The position numbers and the translations under genes are program-made. A stretch of DNA of 25,747 bases, taken from a virus. Under the pieces are notes generated by a model. That model made no database searches and was not told the origin of the DNA. It was given only the letters and a program-made list of their open reading frames with translations. Numbering within the stretch: the first letter of the stretch is position 1; every line of letters starts with the position of its first letter. The DNA lies in the IMG/VR virus record IMGVR_UViG_3300000101_000138, positions 1-25,747 of that record. One strand, given 5' to 3'. This document shows positions 1 to 8,776 of this stretch, piece by piece.

Positions 1-5
1 AATAA

Positions 6-605
6 TTAGAGGTTATTGACTTGACTTTGAAGAGAAGTTATTAGTGCTTTCAGTTCGTTGATTGCCCCTGCTACGTCTTTTGCTGTGGTGTTGACGCTGG
101 CGCTAGGCATAGTGATTGTTCCTGTGAAGGTTGCATTTGTTCCGTTTGTTCCGTCAAGAACTATGACATCATTAGCACCCGATCTAATTGTCAGGTTGCT
201 GCCGTTGTTTCTCAATATTCCGTATGTAGTGCCGTTTGAATTCAAGGTGACATTGGACTGGTTATCTTTTGACTCTAAAACAATATTACCACTCGCTCCT
301 ACAGCATTTAGATAAACGCTACTGCCAGCAAAGTTAGCACTATCACTTGCAGCGATGTCTACGGTGGCAGTATTAACATCAAAAAGTGAAGTTGGATTTA
401 ATACAATACCTACTGCGTCAGTTGTAACAGTGCCAGCATAATTCCAAGTAACGGTGGTGGCGTTAAAGATTTCTCTAAAATCTGTAATGGTAGTAAGTAT
501 TGAAGTGTTATTAGAATCAACATCTGCAACTAAATCAACAAGTTTAGTGACTTGCTGATTCATTGTATCAGTCGTTAAGAAATCTGGATAATCTATTAGT
601 GCCAT
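6..605 (-). CDS. Fibre-like structural protein with C-terminal coiled coil
   Basis: 199 aa, complete, with its stop 5 bases from the window edge. The N-terminus (ALIDYPDFLTTDTMNQQVTK) is unique. The body is Asn/Thr/Gly rich and beta-like (SGNIVLESKDNQSNVTLNSN, then DVIVLDGTNGTNATFTGTIT), as in phage fibre shafts. The end, VAGAINELKALITSLQSQVN, is a short coiled coil of the kind that closes trimeric fibres. No receptor-binding tip is visible. The start is one base after the upstream stop, with AGAGAAG as a possible ribosome-binding site. It may be a short fibre, whisker or fibre connector; I cannot choose between them. Confidence 0.72.
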   Translation of the reverse strand: MALIDYPDFLTTDTMNQQVTKLVDLVADVDSNNTSILTTITDFREIFNATTVTWNYAGTVTTDAVGIVLNPTSLFDVNTATVDIAASDSANFAGSSVYLNAVGASGNIVLESKDNQSNVTLNSNGTTYGILRNNGSNLTIRSGANDVIVLDGTNGTNATFTGTITMPSASVNTTAKDVAGAINELKALITSLQSQVNNL

Positions 606-606
606 A

Positions 607-834
607 TTACTTCTCTAATAATTGTTTTAAGAGTGACTTGATATCTTCCATATCTTCTTTAAGATTATCGATATCGGTTTTTATTTTAATGCTTTCTACT
701 TTGCTTTTGAGTTTGGATGCCTTTCTTTTACGAGCAGCATTAATCTCATTAACATTAGTATTTAGTATGGTTCCACGCTCCACATCTTTTACAATGTGGG
801 CGTGTCCCTCAACTTTTTTATAATCCGAACTCAT
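607..834 (-). CDS. Small conserved coiled-coil protein ('KKVEGH' type)
   Basis: 75 aa. It begins SSDYKKVEGHAHIVKDVERG followed by TILNTNVNEINAARKRK, a pattern I recall from small, uncharacterised proteins of many T4-like phages. The C-terminal half is a clear heptad coiled coil (IDNLKEDMEDIKSLLKQLLE). It starts inside the stop codon of the 1902-aa gene (TAATG) and lacks a clear ribosome-binding site of its own, so coupled translation is likely. The tight link to a large structural gene suggests an assembly factor or minor virion part. Function is unknown. Confidence 0.78.
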   Translation of the reverse strand: MSSDYKKVEGHAHIVKDVERGTILNTNVNEINAARKRKASKLKSKVESIKIKTDIDNLKEDMEDIKSLLKQLLEK

Positions 835-3800
835 TATATAAGTGCGATTGCGCGGATCGATCCTATCACTGGAATCTCACAAGTGTTTGTGGTCTTCATA
901 ACAACCTTCAACTGGAAGGATGTGAAGTCATCAAGATCACCATTAACGCCACCCAAAAGATAACGATACTCAGAGTAGAAAAGGTCTAGAGGATCGTATG
1001 TTAACGCCTCAAACTTATCATCTGGAGGATTGTTATCAGGGGTCGCCTTTACCCAAGTGACACCGTAGATATCAGCATCTCCATTTGCCAAACGATAGTA
1101 GAGGTCAAAGGATGCAGATGGTGGTTTGTTGATATCAACAAACACCTTGATACCACTTGCTGCTAGATCAAGAACAACAGGTTTGGTGATCTGCTTTGAT
1201 GGACTTGAACCAGATTGTGGATTTGTCTCAGGGACAAAGAAGAACGGTTTGTTCTGCACTGCGTTACCAGACTCTCCTGCACTATCAACTTGGTTATCTA
1301 TCTGGAAGTTCTGCATAGTAAAGTTACATTTCTGTAGGTCAATGATAGGCGAAACATCAGACACATATCCATCTGCTTGTTGCTGTGGAGTCGTGTTACC
1401 GAAAGTAGATGTTATCGTGCTTTTCATATTAGCAGACATAACTATTGACGGACCGTTTGCAGATTGAGCATCCAATTCCATATCAGAGTCACCAAGCAAC
1501 CTTGGTTTGCTGTAATATATTGGTGCGTTATTTCTGATAGTAGTAACTCCCCCCCTCTCAAATCTCGCGTCATTCGCTTCAGTTAAAGATAACTTAGAGA
1601 GGGAGATGCCAGACATAAAGTCGCCTTCATAGTTTATTGAAGTTCCTTCAAAGTCTAGTGATGTGAAGTTCATCAATGCTCGGTCAAAGTTGAAAGCGTT
1701 GTTTGACTGACAGACAGTTTCTCCAAATACACCAGCAGATGAAAACGTGCCTCCATTTGGGACGTTAACAAAGTATCCAGCAGCATCTGCCTCATTGACA
1801 ACGTTGTCCTTATTCAGTATCTGACTGCCAGTAAGACCAAGGTAATCCTTCGCATCTATTAACCCAGTCAGTGCAACAGAGTCTCCAATACCAAGACCGT
1901 GTGCAAACTGATTAACACGGAAGCGAGTAAAGTCAGCAGAGTCAACGGACATCATCAGTTGGTTGTGAACAAACTTAGGATAGGTAGAGTTGTAAAAGTT
2001 TACGTTACCTTCTTGCTTAAACTTAGCAGTGTGAATTCTATATGCCAAGTTTTGATCTTGTTGTGCTGTCCAAGTTGAACCATTCTGTGACAAGAACAAA
2101 GAACCTGATGCTGGTTGCTTATTGATTCTGCTTGTAGTCTTACCAAGAACCAAACCATAAGTGGTTGAAACGAATGCTTCGTAGTTGTTACACTCTGCTA
2201 ACAACACGATTGCGTACTCGGTTCCACCTGATAGGTAAACAGGTTCTTCAAAGACAAAGGTTACGGGGTTGGCAAGAACATCATCAAGGTTTTCCAAGTC
2301 GGCAATATTGTTAACAACATCGTAACAATCGTCAGCAGACTTGTAAACTCTAAACTGTTCAGTAACAGGATGTGATTTTGGAACACCTGCTTCAGTCTCT
2401 CTTATCTGTAACTGGAGAGGTATGGCAGTTTGAGTTCCACCATTCTGATCGGTTACTGGAGCTCTCCTCAAGTACACATCAACCTTTGTTACAAATGCCC
2501 CAGGCAATCCTGTTCTTGCATCAATCTCAAAAGACTGTGCAAGTGGGTCGTACTTGTATACCGTAAATCCAGTATTACTTGTGTTAGTGGTTTGCGTTGA
2601 CCCAGCAATGTTCCTAGTGTATCTGCTTGTCTGTTGTTGAACTCGTACAAGTCCCATAGCAGGATAGGTCATAGACGCTCTTGAAAGTGCTTGCGATTCA
2701 TCCGCGCCTTGTCCATTGACAGGAGAAACATCCAAGAGTTTCATCTGTAAGATTCCACCCCTAAATTTCCAACCTAATGCATCATAGACAGTTGGGTCTT
2801 TTATACTAGCACCTGTAGCAGATGATAATCGCTGCTGCTCATTGCCCCACTCTTTCCACTCTTCAAAAGATGAAAATGCACGACCATTGTTAGAAGGGAC
2901 TTTCCTATTGTTAGGTAGATAGAAAGAGTAATACACTTCGCCCAGTCTATTCGTAACCAGATCACTAGAACCATCGGGAGCAGATAAAATATTAACGTTG
3001 ACAGGAGCATAGGTTTTAAGATGATCGCCATCTTCCAAATGCTGCTCGTATCGCGTTTCGGTTAATGCATGACACCACTGAGAAACATCAACGCCTTCAA
3101 AGTATGGCCAGTAGCGAGTATCTGGACGCAAACCTTGCGCCTTACAGTAGATGGGTCGCGACCTAGCGAAAGGATATGCAACGACCATTCTTTCGTTCTT
3201 ACGAGAAGTGAGAGTGGTTGTAGTCACAACGTTTGATCTTGTTGTCGATTTGCTTCCACCGCCTCGGACTTTAAAGGAACTATTTCTCGGTGCATCCTTA
3301 TTCATTATGTCTATGTCGTTTTGGACATTTCTTGCTGCCGCTTCTGCGGTCGCTGCCTCCAAAGACATCCCATCGTTATTGACGATATTGATAGGAAGAA
3401 GTCGCCTTACATTTCTGATAGTCGTTGTAATATTGATATCAGGAAGATGAATATCGTCAAACCATAAGTCCCTCTCTGGAGATAGTTTCAAACTACCTTC
3501 GCCAGTGAAAACATTAAATGGGTTGACGTTGTAATAACCACTCTCTTCGTAGTCAACGCCACCAGATTTCCAAGAGATGGATTGGTTTACTAATGACTCA
3601 TCCAAAGTATCAACGTAGTCGAGATAGATAGTATCACCGACATGCTTGTAGTTATTATTACCATCGTTGTTTAGTTTATCGTAGACAACCGCTCGACCCT
3701 TTTCGTATCCACCAGCGTTTGTGTCACCGCCTGAATCAAACATCAGCGAGACTGCTGCGCGAGCATTCTTAGGTTCGATAGCGTAAGTAGTTTCTCCAGT

Positions 3801-6542
3801 TTGTAAAAGTGTTTGACCAACAAGGGCAAAGTCTTCTTGCCATATTGGACCGACTGGAGATGCTGTAAAGGCAAGACCGTTTGTAAAGTCATCTACAAAG
3901 AATCCCGTCTTCGAACGAACCGCTCCATCGCTGTCCAGTTCAACCAAGTTAATGGCAGACTGTTCGATAGCAGTTAGAGAAACAGTTTCTTCTAACAGTT
4001 CTACGCGATCTTCTAGGGTTTGAATATCTTCCATAGTAAAGCGTTTGTAGCTATGAGTAACAACCGCCATGTCTGTTGTACTAATAGTGTTCCCACCATA
4101 GTTAATAGTAAACAGTATCATTTCTGATGTAACTGGTGGTGGCGCGTGAGCAATCAACTCCTCAAACCCTGTATTGATTCTTATCTCAGGTTTGAATGTT
4201 GTGGGGTTGTATCCTAAAGAGACATTATCAACTCTTCGGTTGTACCATTCAATATCGTAACTTATTTGCCCACCATCTTTCGGAAGTCTAAACCTATCTG
4301 CTGCTGGCATAACTTCTAAAGAAGTATCCAACTTAGAACGGAAATCAAACTGGTTTCTCAAATCGTAGGCAATGCCGTTGCGACCAGAGGTGTAAACTGG
4401 TATCTCTGAATATGAGAACTTAGGTTCTGTGTCAGTCGAGTCTACTGCGTCAACTAACCTGTAAGAGTTGACAGAAAGGAAGTCTCCAGCACTGACATCG
4501 TTTGACCATTCAAAGTTATCGATCTTTGCATATATGGTTCTAATCGAACCTTCTAGACCAGCACGTTTTAATGATATCGGGGAATAGAAGTTGTCGCGTT
4601 GACCGCCATCGAACTCTAGAACATCGGCAACGGGAACTTGTGTTGCGCCATCTAAACGATAAGCACCTAGTAGACGAACACCGTCATATTTGGCACCGCC
4701 CGTTCTTACAAAGTCAGCACTATCATTAGGGGAAGTCCACTCTTCAAAACCACTTCGTGTAAAGGTTTTGATTTTTGCTGAAGCACCCAAGTCAGTAGCA
4801 AGGGCAAACACGCAATAATCTTTGGAGGCAGTTAGACCAGTTACCGTAGCAATGTTTCCAGCAAGGGTAATGGTTGTAATAATTTCCATTTTATCGTCAG
4901 TAAGGTTTATGAATATCCACTCTAAGATATTATCAAATCTATTTTCGATGCCACAGTCAAGAGACATGCCACCAGAACCATCGCTGGATTGCAAGAACTG
5001 TCGCTGTGATGAGAACAATACATCACTGACACTCTTTGCTCGACCACCTGGAATTTCAAACAGGGAGGTATTGATTTCTGGGTCTATGATATATGCATTG
5101 GTTCCTTCAAGGAAAACAGGCATACGTTCAGTATCAGAACCAGCAGAGATAAAGTCTACTGTGCGGAAGTTTTCATTATCATCCATTCTAACATCATACA
5201 GATATACTTGAACACCTTTAGGTGATGCGTTTGGCAGTCTGGTCAAAGACTTGATTCTGGTTGTTCCTATCTGCTGATTGGCAGCGTTGAACAATTTGAA
5301 TTGTGTTTGAGTTCTTAGATCACCACTTGCTGGCCACTCCCCAAGTCCCGAATCCACATCAGTGGTATTTGATACTGGGATAAAGTTTCTGTATGCTATG
5401 GTTGTTGTGGTGTTATCTTCTGTACTAGTACTTACTGGTTTTTGAATCGGATAGTCTGAATCATAACCCACTTCCAACCTGTATCCATCAACAAATGCAG
5501 TTGCTGAACCTTCATTTGAAAGTCCTAGAACGCTCATCGTGAGACTCGATTGGTCATTTCCTGCTTGATATGAAAGACCAAATGGATTAACTATGAAGTC
5601 GCCATTAGTATCAAACTGCCTTTGCGCCATGCGCGTTTCTATCTGATTGAAGTCATTGTTAGGTGTCTTTATCTTAGCGACCAGACCACTCTTGACTTGA
5701 GCAAACGGTAGGAAGTCTAATGCATCATCGACCGCATCCTTTGTAGTAAGTATCAAACGGATACGATATCGGTCTGCACCAGGAGATGCTAAGTTAGGGA
5801 CAGCACCCTGATTGTCATAAAGACTAACATCGTCTTCTACAGTAACGATGTCTTGAATAACTTGAAAACCAACCTCCACATCAACATCAATTTCATATGC
5901 GGAAATAACTATCTCTTGTCTCTCAACAAAGACAAAGTGACCTTGTGAGTAAAAATCACTTTGCTGTATTGTGAACAACAAACCCTGACCAGTTGACAAA
6001 GGTGCGCCTGAACGAGTGGCAACTACTAGCGGTGTCAGTGGGGTGAGGTCTTGATCGTTAAGGGTATTACCATCAACATAGGTTAGTGCTTCACCTTGCA
6101 CATCCGATGATGTAATACCAGACTGATCTGTAGAACTATAAAAACCGTAGAGAGTTGCGTATGAAGTTCCCTCAATGGCAGGCGATGCAAAGGAGACAGT
6201 AAACTCCAAACCGTTATGGACGTTAGTTACTGCTGGACCTTTTAATACCCTACCAACGTATCTCTGAATAGAAACGTTACCAAGTGCGCTCGTATCAATT
6301 AGGACATACGATGCTTGGTCAACTCCTGAACCACCAGATGCATTAGTGACAGCAGCACCATCTTGAAAAATGTTGTCAGCAAATGTGCTGATTTGATTTT
6401 GCAGAATAGTCTGTAACTGTGTCAGTTCCCTTGCTTGAAGATAACGAGAACTATTAAAGAGTATCTTATAAAAACCCGCACTGTCCGAGTAATCATCATG
6501 ATAGAAATCTCTAATAGTATTTTCTGTAAAATCCTTCGGCAT
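834..6542 (-). CDS. Very large virion structural protein, DUF4815 type (baseplate/fibre)
   Basis: 1902 aa, the longest gene in the window. The N-terminus matches what I know as DUF4815 of phage structural proteins: FYHDDYSDSAGFYKILF, then YLQARELTQLQTILQNQIST and ADNIFQDGAAV. A short coiled coil lies at residues about 837-862 (MEDIQTLEDRVELLEETVSL), consistent with trimerisation. Around 1100 there is a low-complexity Gly/Ser/Thr segment (VRGGGSKSTTRSNVVTTTTL) followed by GLRPDTRYWPYFEGVDV. A later domain (YDPLAQSFEID, VDVYLRRAP, VYLSGGTEYAIVLLAE) looks like a beta-sandwich of carbohydrate-binding type. In T4 the genes after gp8 are gp9-gp12. This protein may take over gp10-like peripheral baseplate or fibre-attachment roles, which is inference. 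Its ribosome-binding site is AAGGA; its stop overlaps the next start as TAATG. Confidence 0.82.
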   Translation of the reverse strand: MPKDFTENTIRDFYHDDYSDSAGFYKILFNSSRYLQARELTQLQTILQNQISTFADNIFQDGAAVTNASGGSGVDQASYVLIDTSALGNVSIQRYVGRVLKGPAVTNVHNGLEFTVSFASPAIEGTSYATLYGFYSSTDQSGITSSDVQGEALTYVDGNTLNDQDLTPLTPLVVATRSGAPLSTGQGLLFTIQQSDFYSQGHFVFVERQEIVISAYEIDVDVEVGFQVIQDIVTVEDDVSLYDNQGAVPNLASPGADRYRIRLILTTKDAVDDALDFLPFAQVKSGLVAKIKTPNNDFNQIETRMAQRQFDTNGDFIVNPFGLSYQAGNDQSSLTMSVLGLSNEGSATAFVDGYRLEVGYDSDYPIQKPVSTSTEDNTTTTIAYRNFIPVSNTTDVDSGLGEWPASGDLRTQTQFKLFNAANQQIGTTRIKSLTRLPNASPKGVQVYLYDVRMDDNENFRTVDFISAGSDTERMPVFLEGTNAYIIDPEINTSLFEIPGGRAKSVSDVLFSSQRQFLQSSDGSGGMSLDCGIENRFDNILEWIFINLTDDKMEIITTITLAGNIATVTGLTASKDYCVFALATDLGASAKIKTFTRSGFEEWTSPNDSADFVRTGGAKYDGVRLLGAYRLDGATQVPVADVLEFDGGQRDNFYSPISLKRAGLEGSIRTIYAKIDNFEWSNDVSAGDFLSVNSYRLVDAVDSTDTEPKFSYSEIPVYTSGRNGIAYDLRNQFDFRSKLDTSLEVMPAADRFRLPKDGGQISYDIEWYNRRVDNVSLGYNPTTFKPEIRINTGFEELIAHAPPPVTSEMILFTINYGGNTISTTDMAVVTHSYKRFTMEDIQTLEDRVELLEETVSLTAIEQSAINLVELDSDGAVRSKTGFFVDDFTNGLAFTASPVGPIWQEDFALVGQTLLQTGETTYAIEPKNARAAVSLMFDSGGDTNAGGYEKGRAVVYDKLNNDGNNNYKHVGDTIYLDYVDTLDESLVNQSISWKSGGVDYEESGYYNVNPFNVFTGEGSLKLSPERDLWFDDIHLPDINITTTIRNVRRLLPINIVNNDGMSLEAATAEAAARNVQNDIDIMNKDAPRNSSFKVRGGGSKSTTRSNVVTTTTLTSRKNERMVVAYPFARSRPIYCKAQGLRPDTRYWPYFEGVDVSQWCHALTETRYEQHLEDGDHLKTYAPVNVNILSAPDGSSDLVTNRLGEVYYSFYLPNNRKVPSNNGRAFSSFEEWKEWGNEQQRLSSATGASIKDPTVYDALGWKFRGGILQMKLLDVSPVNGQGADESQALSRASMTYPAMGLVRVQQQTSRYTRNIAGSTQTTNTSNTGFTVYKYDPLAQSFEIDARTGLPGAFVTKVDVYLRRAPVTDQNGGTQTAIPLQLQIRETEAGVPKSHPVTEQFRVYKSADDCYDVVNNIADLENLDDVLANPVTFVFEEPVYLSGGTEYAIVLLAECNNYEAFVSTTYGLVLGKTTSRINKQPASGSLFLSQNGSTWTAQQDQNLAYRIHTAKFKQEGNVNFYNSTYPKFVHNQLMMSVDSADFTRFRVNQFAHGLGIGDSVALTGLIDAKDYLGLTGSQILNKDNVVNEADAAGYFVNVPNGGTFSSAGVFGETVCQSNNAFNFDRALMNFTSLDFEGTSINYEGDFMSGISLSKLSLTEANDARFERGGVTTIRNNAPIYYSKPRLLGDSDMELDAQSANGPSIVMSANMKSTITSTFGNTTPQQQADGYVSDVSPIIDLQKCNFTMQNFQIDNQVDSAGESGNAVQNKPFFFVPETNPQSGSSPSKQITKPVVLDLAASGIKVFVDINKPPSASFDLYYRLANGDADIYGVTWVKATPDNNPPDDKFEALTYDPLDLFYSEYRYLLGGVNGDLDDFTSFQLKVVMKTTNTCEIPVIGSIRAIALI

Positions 6543-6553
6543 TATCTTATCCT

Positions 6554-8062
6554 TTATAAATCTATGATTATCTTGATATCTTCAGTTTGGTTAGCATCAC
6601 GTTCAATGGGAACCCTATTATCTATGTATAAGACTTCGCCTGAGAAGTTATCCATGCCAGCATATCGCAACATGGGACCGCCTTCGGGGTTAATAATACT
6701 CGTTCCAGTATTGCTTCCGATTTGTATTGCAGTTCCGTCAACATTGGTAAACTCTTCCCAACCAGTGTACAGAGTTTGGTGACAGTGAATTATCGCTTCA
6801 GTTGCGCTAACCTCTTGATAGTAATCAACGATTGCCTGATTTTCGGGGTTAGCGACTTCATATACGATTGCGTCCACACCAATTGTTGTTTTATCAACGT
6901 TGGTTGGATTGATGTATAACTTCTTCATGGCAGAAGCGACAAGAGAAGTAAGCGGTGCGGGAGCTGCTGAATCCTTTGTTGGATTTTCTATTAATCCGAT
7001 TTGACGGAAGTCATTCTGGACATTGAATATTTCATATTCATTACCAACCAATCGTGCTGTGTACATAAGAGCAGAACTATTCAAATCATTTCTTGGGTCT
7101 GCACCCATACCACCTGGATTGAGGTCAACGATTGGGCGTAGTACTGCGCCAGTGCCAGTGCCACTTGAATCAGCATTTGGTAATGCCCATGTGGTTTTGT
7201 CATATCCCGCACCAAACTCATACTCATTCAGGTCGTATTTGCTTTTCATAATACACTGAAAGATTTTTCCGTTATTATCTGTCCTAGCGTATGCTCGCGC
7301 AACATCTGTTGGGTTGTTACCTTGAACATTGACCAGAACAGATATTGTGGTATTACTAGGATATCCAATGCCGCTAGAGTCAACCGCAACTCCAATGACC
7401 TGACCTGGAATAGCATCATTCTGCAATATGTATTGTTCTGCTCTTGATGCCGACAACTCTGCAATGGGTTTACCACCCACTTCAGTTGGGGACGGCACAC
7501 GTTCAACGGGAATGTAGTTAGAAGTAAGATACCTCTGGGCATTGAACACGCCAACGTTGTACATGAACTTCCAAGTGTAACCATCACCTGTCTCAAAAAC
7601 TGCTGAAGTTATACCAGTTGGTTTGTTCAGTGAGTTAGAAACGACACCAGTATTACTGATACCCTGTTGGATACAGATGTAAACATTGTTCTGATCGGTG
7701 ATAACATAGTAAGCACCAACGATGTCGTTTAGAGTTCCAAAAGTTGTGTCTGAACTATTATTATTATCCCACGGAGTGTAGATGCTTCCTGCTGACCAGT
7801 TAACGCGAGGTATCACATAGGATACATCTTGAACCTTCTTAACTGATTGCAAAGAAGATTGGAACTGATTCACATCGTTAGTTGATGGATTCGGCACTGG
7901 GGGAACGCCAGCAGTTTGCCACTGCTCTGCCTTGCCGATACCTATATAATAGTTATCGGGGGCGACTGCTGGGATTGCACCGTCTTGAAGTTTACCAGTA
8001 TAAGAAGCATAGAGATCATCCAATAATTCTTTCTTCAGTGTATCTGTTATTGTTGCTGCCAT
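6554..8062 (-). CDS. gp8: Baseplate wedge protein gp8
   Basis: This matches T4 gp8, the dimeric wedge subunit that packs against gp7 and gp10. Shared features are YYVITDQNNVYICIQQG (residues 118-134; T4 has a comparable YVMTDDFQVFKCI stretch) and a PTG...F(E)TGDGYTWKFMYNV block at about 148-170. The family's N-terminal 'YYIGIGKAEQW' and 'SYVIPRVNWSAG' motifs are also present. At 502 aa it is longer than T4 gp8 (334 aa); the extra length is mainly C-terminal. A strong ribosome-binding site (AGAGGAAG) sits 6-13 bases before the start, immediately after the upstream stop. Confidence 0.9.
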   Translation of the reverse strand: MAATITDTLKKELLDDLYASYTGKLQDGAIPAVAPDNYYIGIGKAEQWQTAGVPPVPNPSTNDVNQFQSSLQSVKKVQDVSYVIPRVNWSAGSIYTPWDNNNSSDTTFGTLNDIVGAYYVITDQNNVYICIQQGISNTGVVSNSLNKPTGITSAVFETGDGYTWKFMYNVGVFNAQRYLTSNYIPVERVPSPTEVGGKPIAELSASRAEQYILQNDAIPGQVIGVAVDSSGIGYPSNTTISVLVNVQGNNPTDVARAYARTDNNGKIFQCIMKSKYDLNEYEFGAGYDKTTWALPNADSSGTGTGAVLRPIVDLNPGGMGADPRNDLNSSALMYTARLVGNEYEIFNVQNDFRQIGLIENPTKDSAAPAPLTSLVASAMKKLYINPTNVDKTTIGVDAIVYEVANPENQAIVDYYQEVSATEAIIHCHQTLYTGWEEFTNVDGTAIQIGSNTGTSIINPEGGPMLRYAGMDNFSGEVLYIDNRVPIERDANQTEDIKIIIDL

Positions 8063-8075
8063 TTTTGTTCTTCCT

Positions 8076-8714
8076 CTACCAGAAGTTATCTATTTTAATA
8101 AAGCACGAATCACCAGCAGATATACTGCCTTCCCTATATATCGCTCCTGGATTTGAAGTTTGAAAATACCAGTAGTCGGAAGAGTCGGGCGCGAAAGTGT
8201 ATGAACTTGGATATCTTTGACCTGCTGCTGGACTAGTTGCCGATGGTGGGTTGGATTGTGTTTTGTAATACAACGTCCCAGTGTACTGCCCAACAATTTC
8301 GTAACTTGATAACGATGAGTCAGTAGTCTTTTGATACATGGTCAGAGTAGTTGCTGTTGTAACAGAATCATATAGTCCAGTTCCGCTGTTCCAATTTCTT
8401 TGAACAGGAATAACTCTTGCTGCTCCGCTTTCGTCAAACTGAGAAATCCTAAAGTTGACAAAGTCTGTCATGTTAGAAGGAGTGCCATTGTTACGAGCGT
8501 TCACCTGACCAGCAGAAGGTATAGAATAAGCATCAGTAACAGTGCCAAATACGAACGATCTGCCTGGTTGCTCTTCTGTGCCATTATAAGTGGACTGCCA
8601 GAGGGAGGCAAAGTTATTATTTATTTTATCTGCGGCATCGCGCAAACTATCGCCTGTGCCATCGTTTGCCATTGCACCATTCGAAATAGTTTGTTGTGTT
8701 GGTATTGTCGCCAT
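8076..8714 (-). CDS. Small fibre/baseplate-associated structural protein
   Basis: 212 aa. The N-terminus has NDGTGDSLRDAADKINNNF (residues 17-35). I recognise this short helix motif from many T4-like and other phage fibre or neck proteins, where it precedes a beta-structured body. The rest is Ser/Thr/Tyr/Gly rich and beta-like (YQKTTDSSLSSYEIVGQYTG), ending in a compact tail (GDSCFIKIDNFW). There is no membrane segment or signal peptide. The gene sits between the repeat fibre genes and gp8, after its own late promoter. Its TAG stop lies directly before the gp8 ribosome-binding site. A trimeric fibre or fibre-connector role is inferred. Confidence 0.65.
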   Translation of the reverse strand: MATIPTQQTISNGAMANDGTGDSLRDAADKINNNFASLWQSTYNGTEEQPGRSFVFGTVTDAYSIPSAGQVNARNNGTPSNMTDFVNFRISQFDESGAARVIPVQRNWNSGTGLYDSVTTATTLTMYQKTTDSSLSSYEIVGQYTGTLYYKTQSNPPSATSPAAGQRYPSSYTFAPDSSDYWYFQTSNPGAIYREGSISAGDSCFIKIDNFW

Positions 8715-8742
8715 GAATCTATTCTCTTATTTGCCCTATGAG

Positions 8743-8752
8743 TTTATTTATA
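8743..8752 (-). promoter_or_regulatory. T4-type late promoter before the 212-aa gene
   Basis: The minus strand reads TATAAATAAA, with the exact octamer at 8752-8745, 31 bases before the ATG at 8714, in a 62-base gap. It would drive the 212-aa gene, gp8, the DUF4815 gene and the two small genes after it. Confidence 0.85.
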
Positions 8753-8776
8753 CAACTTATAATAACTTTTTATGGA

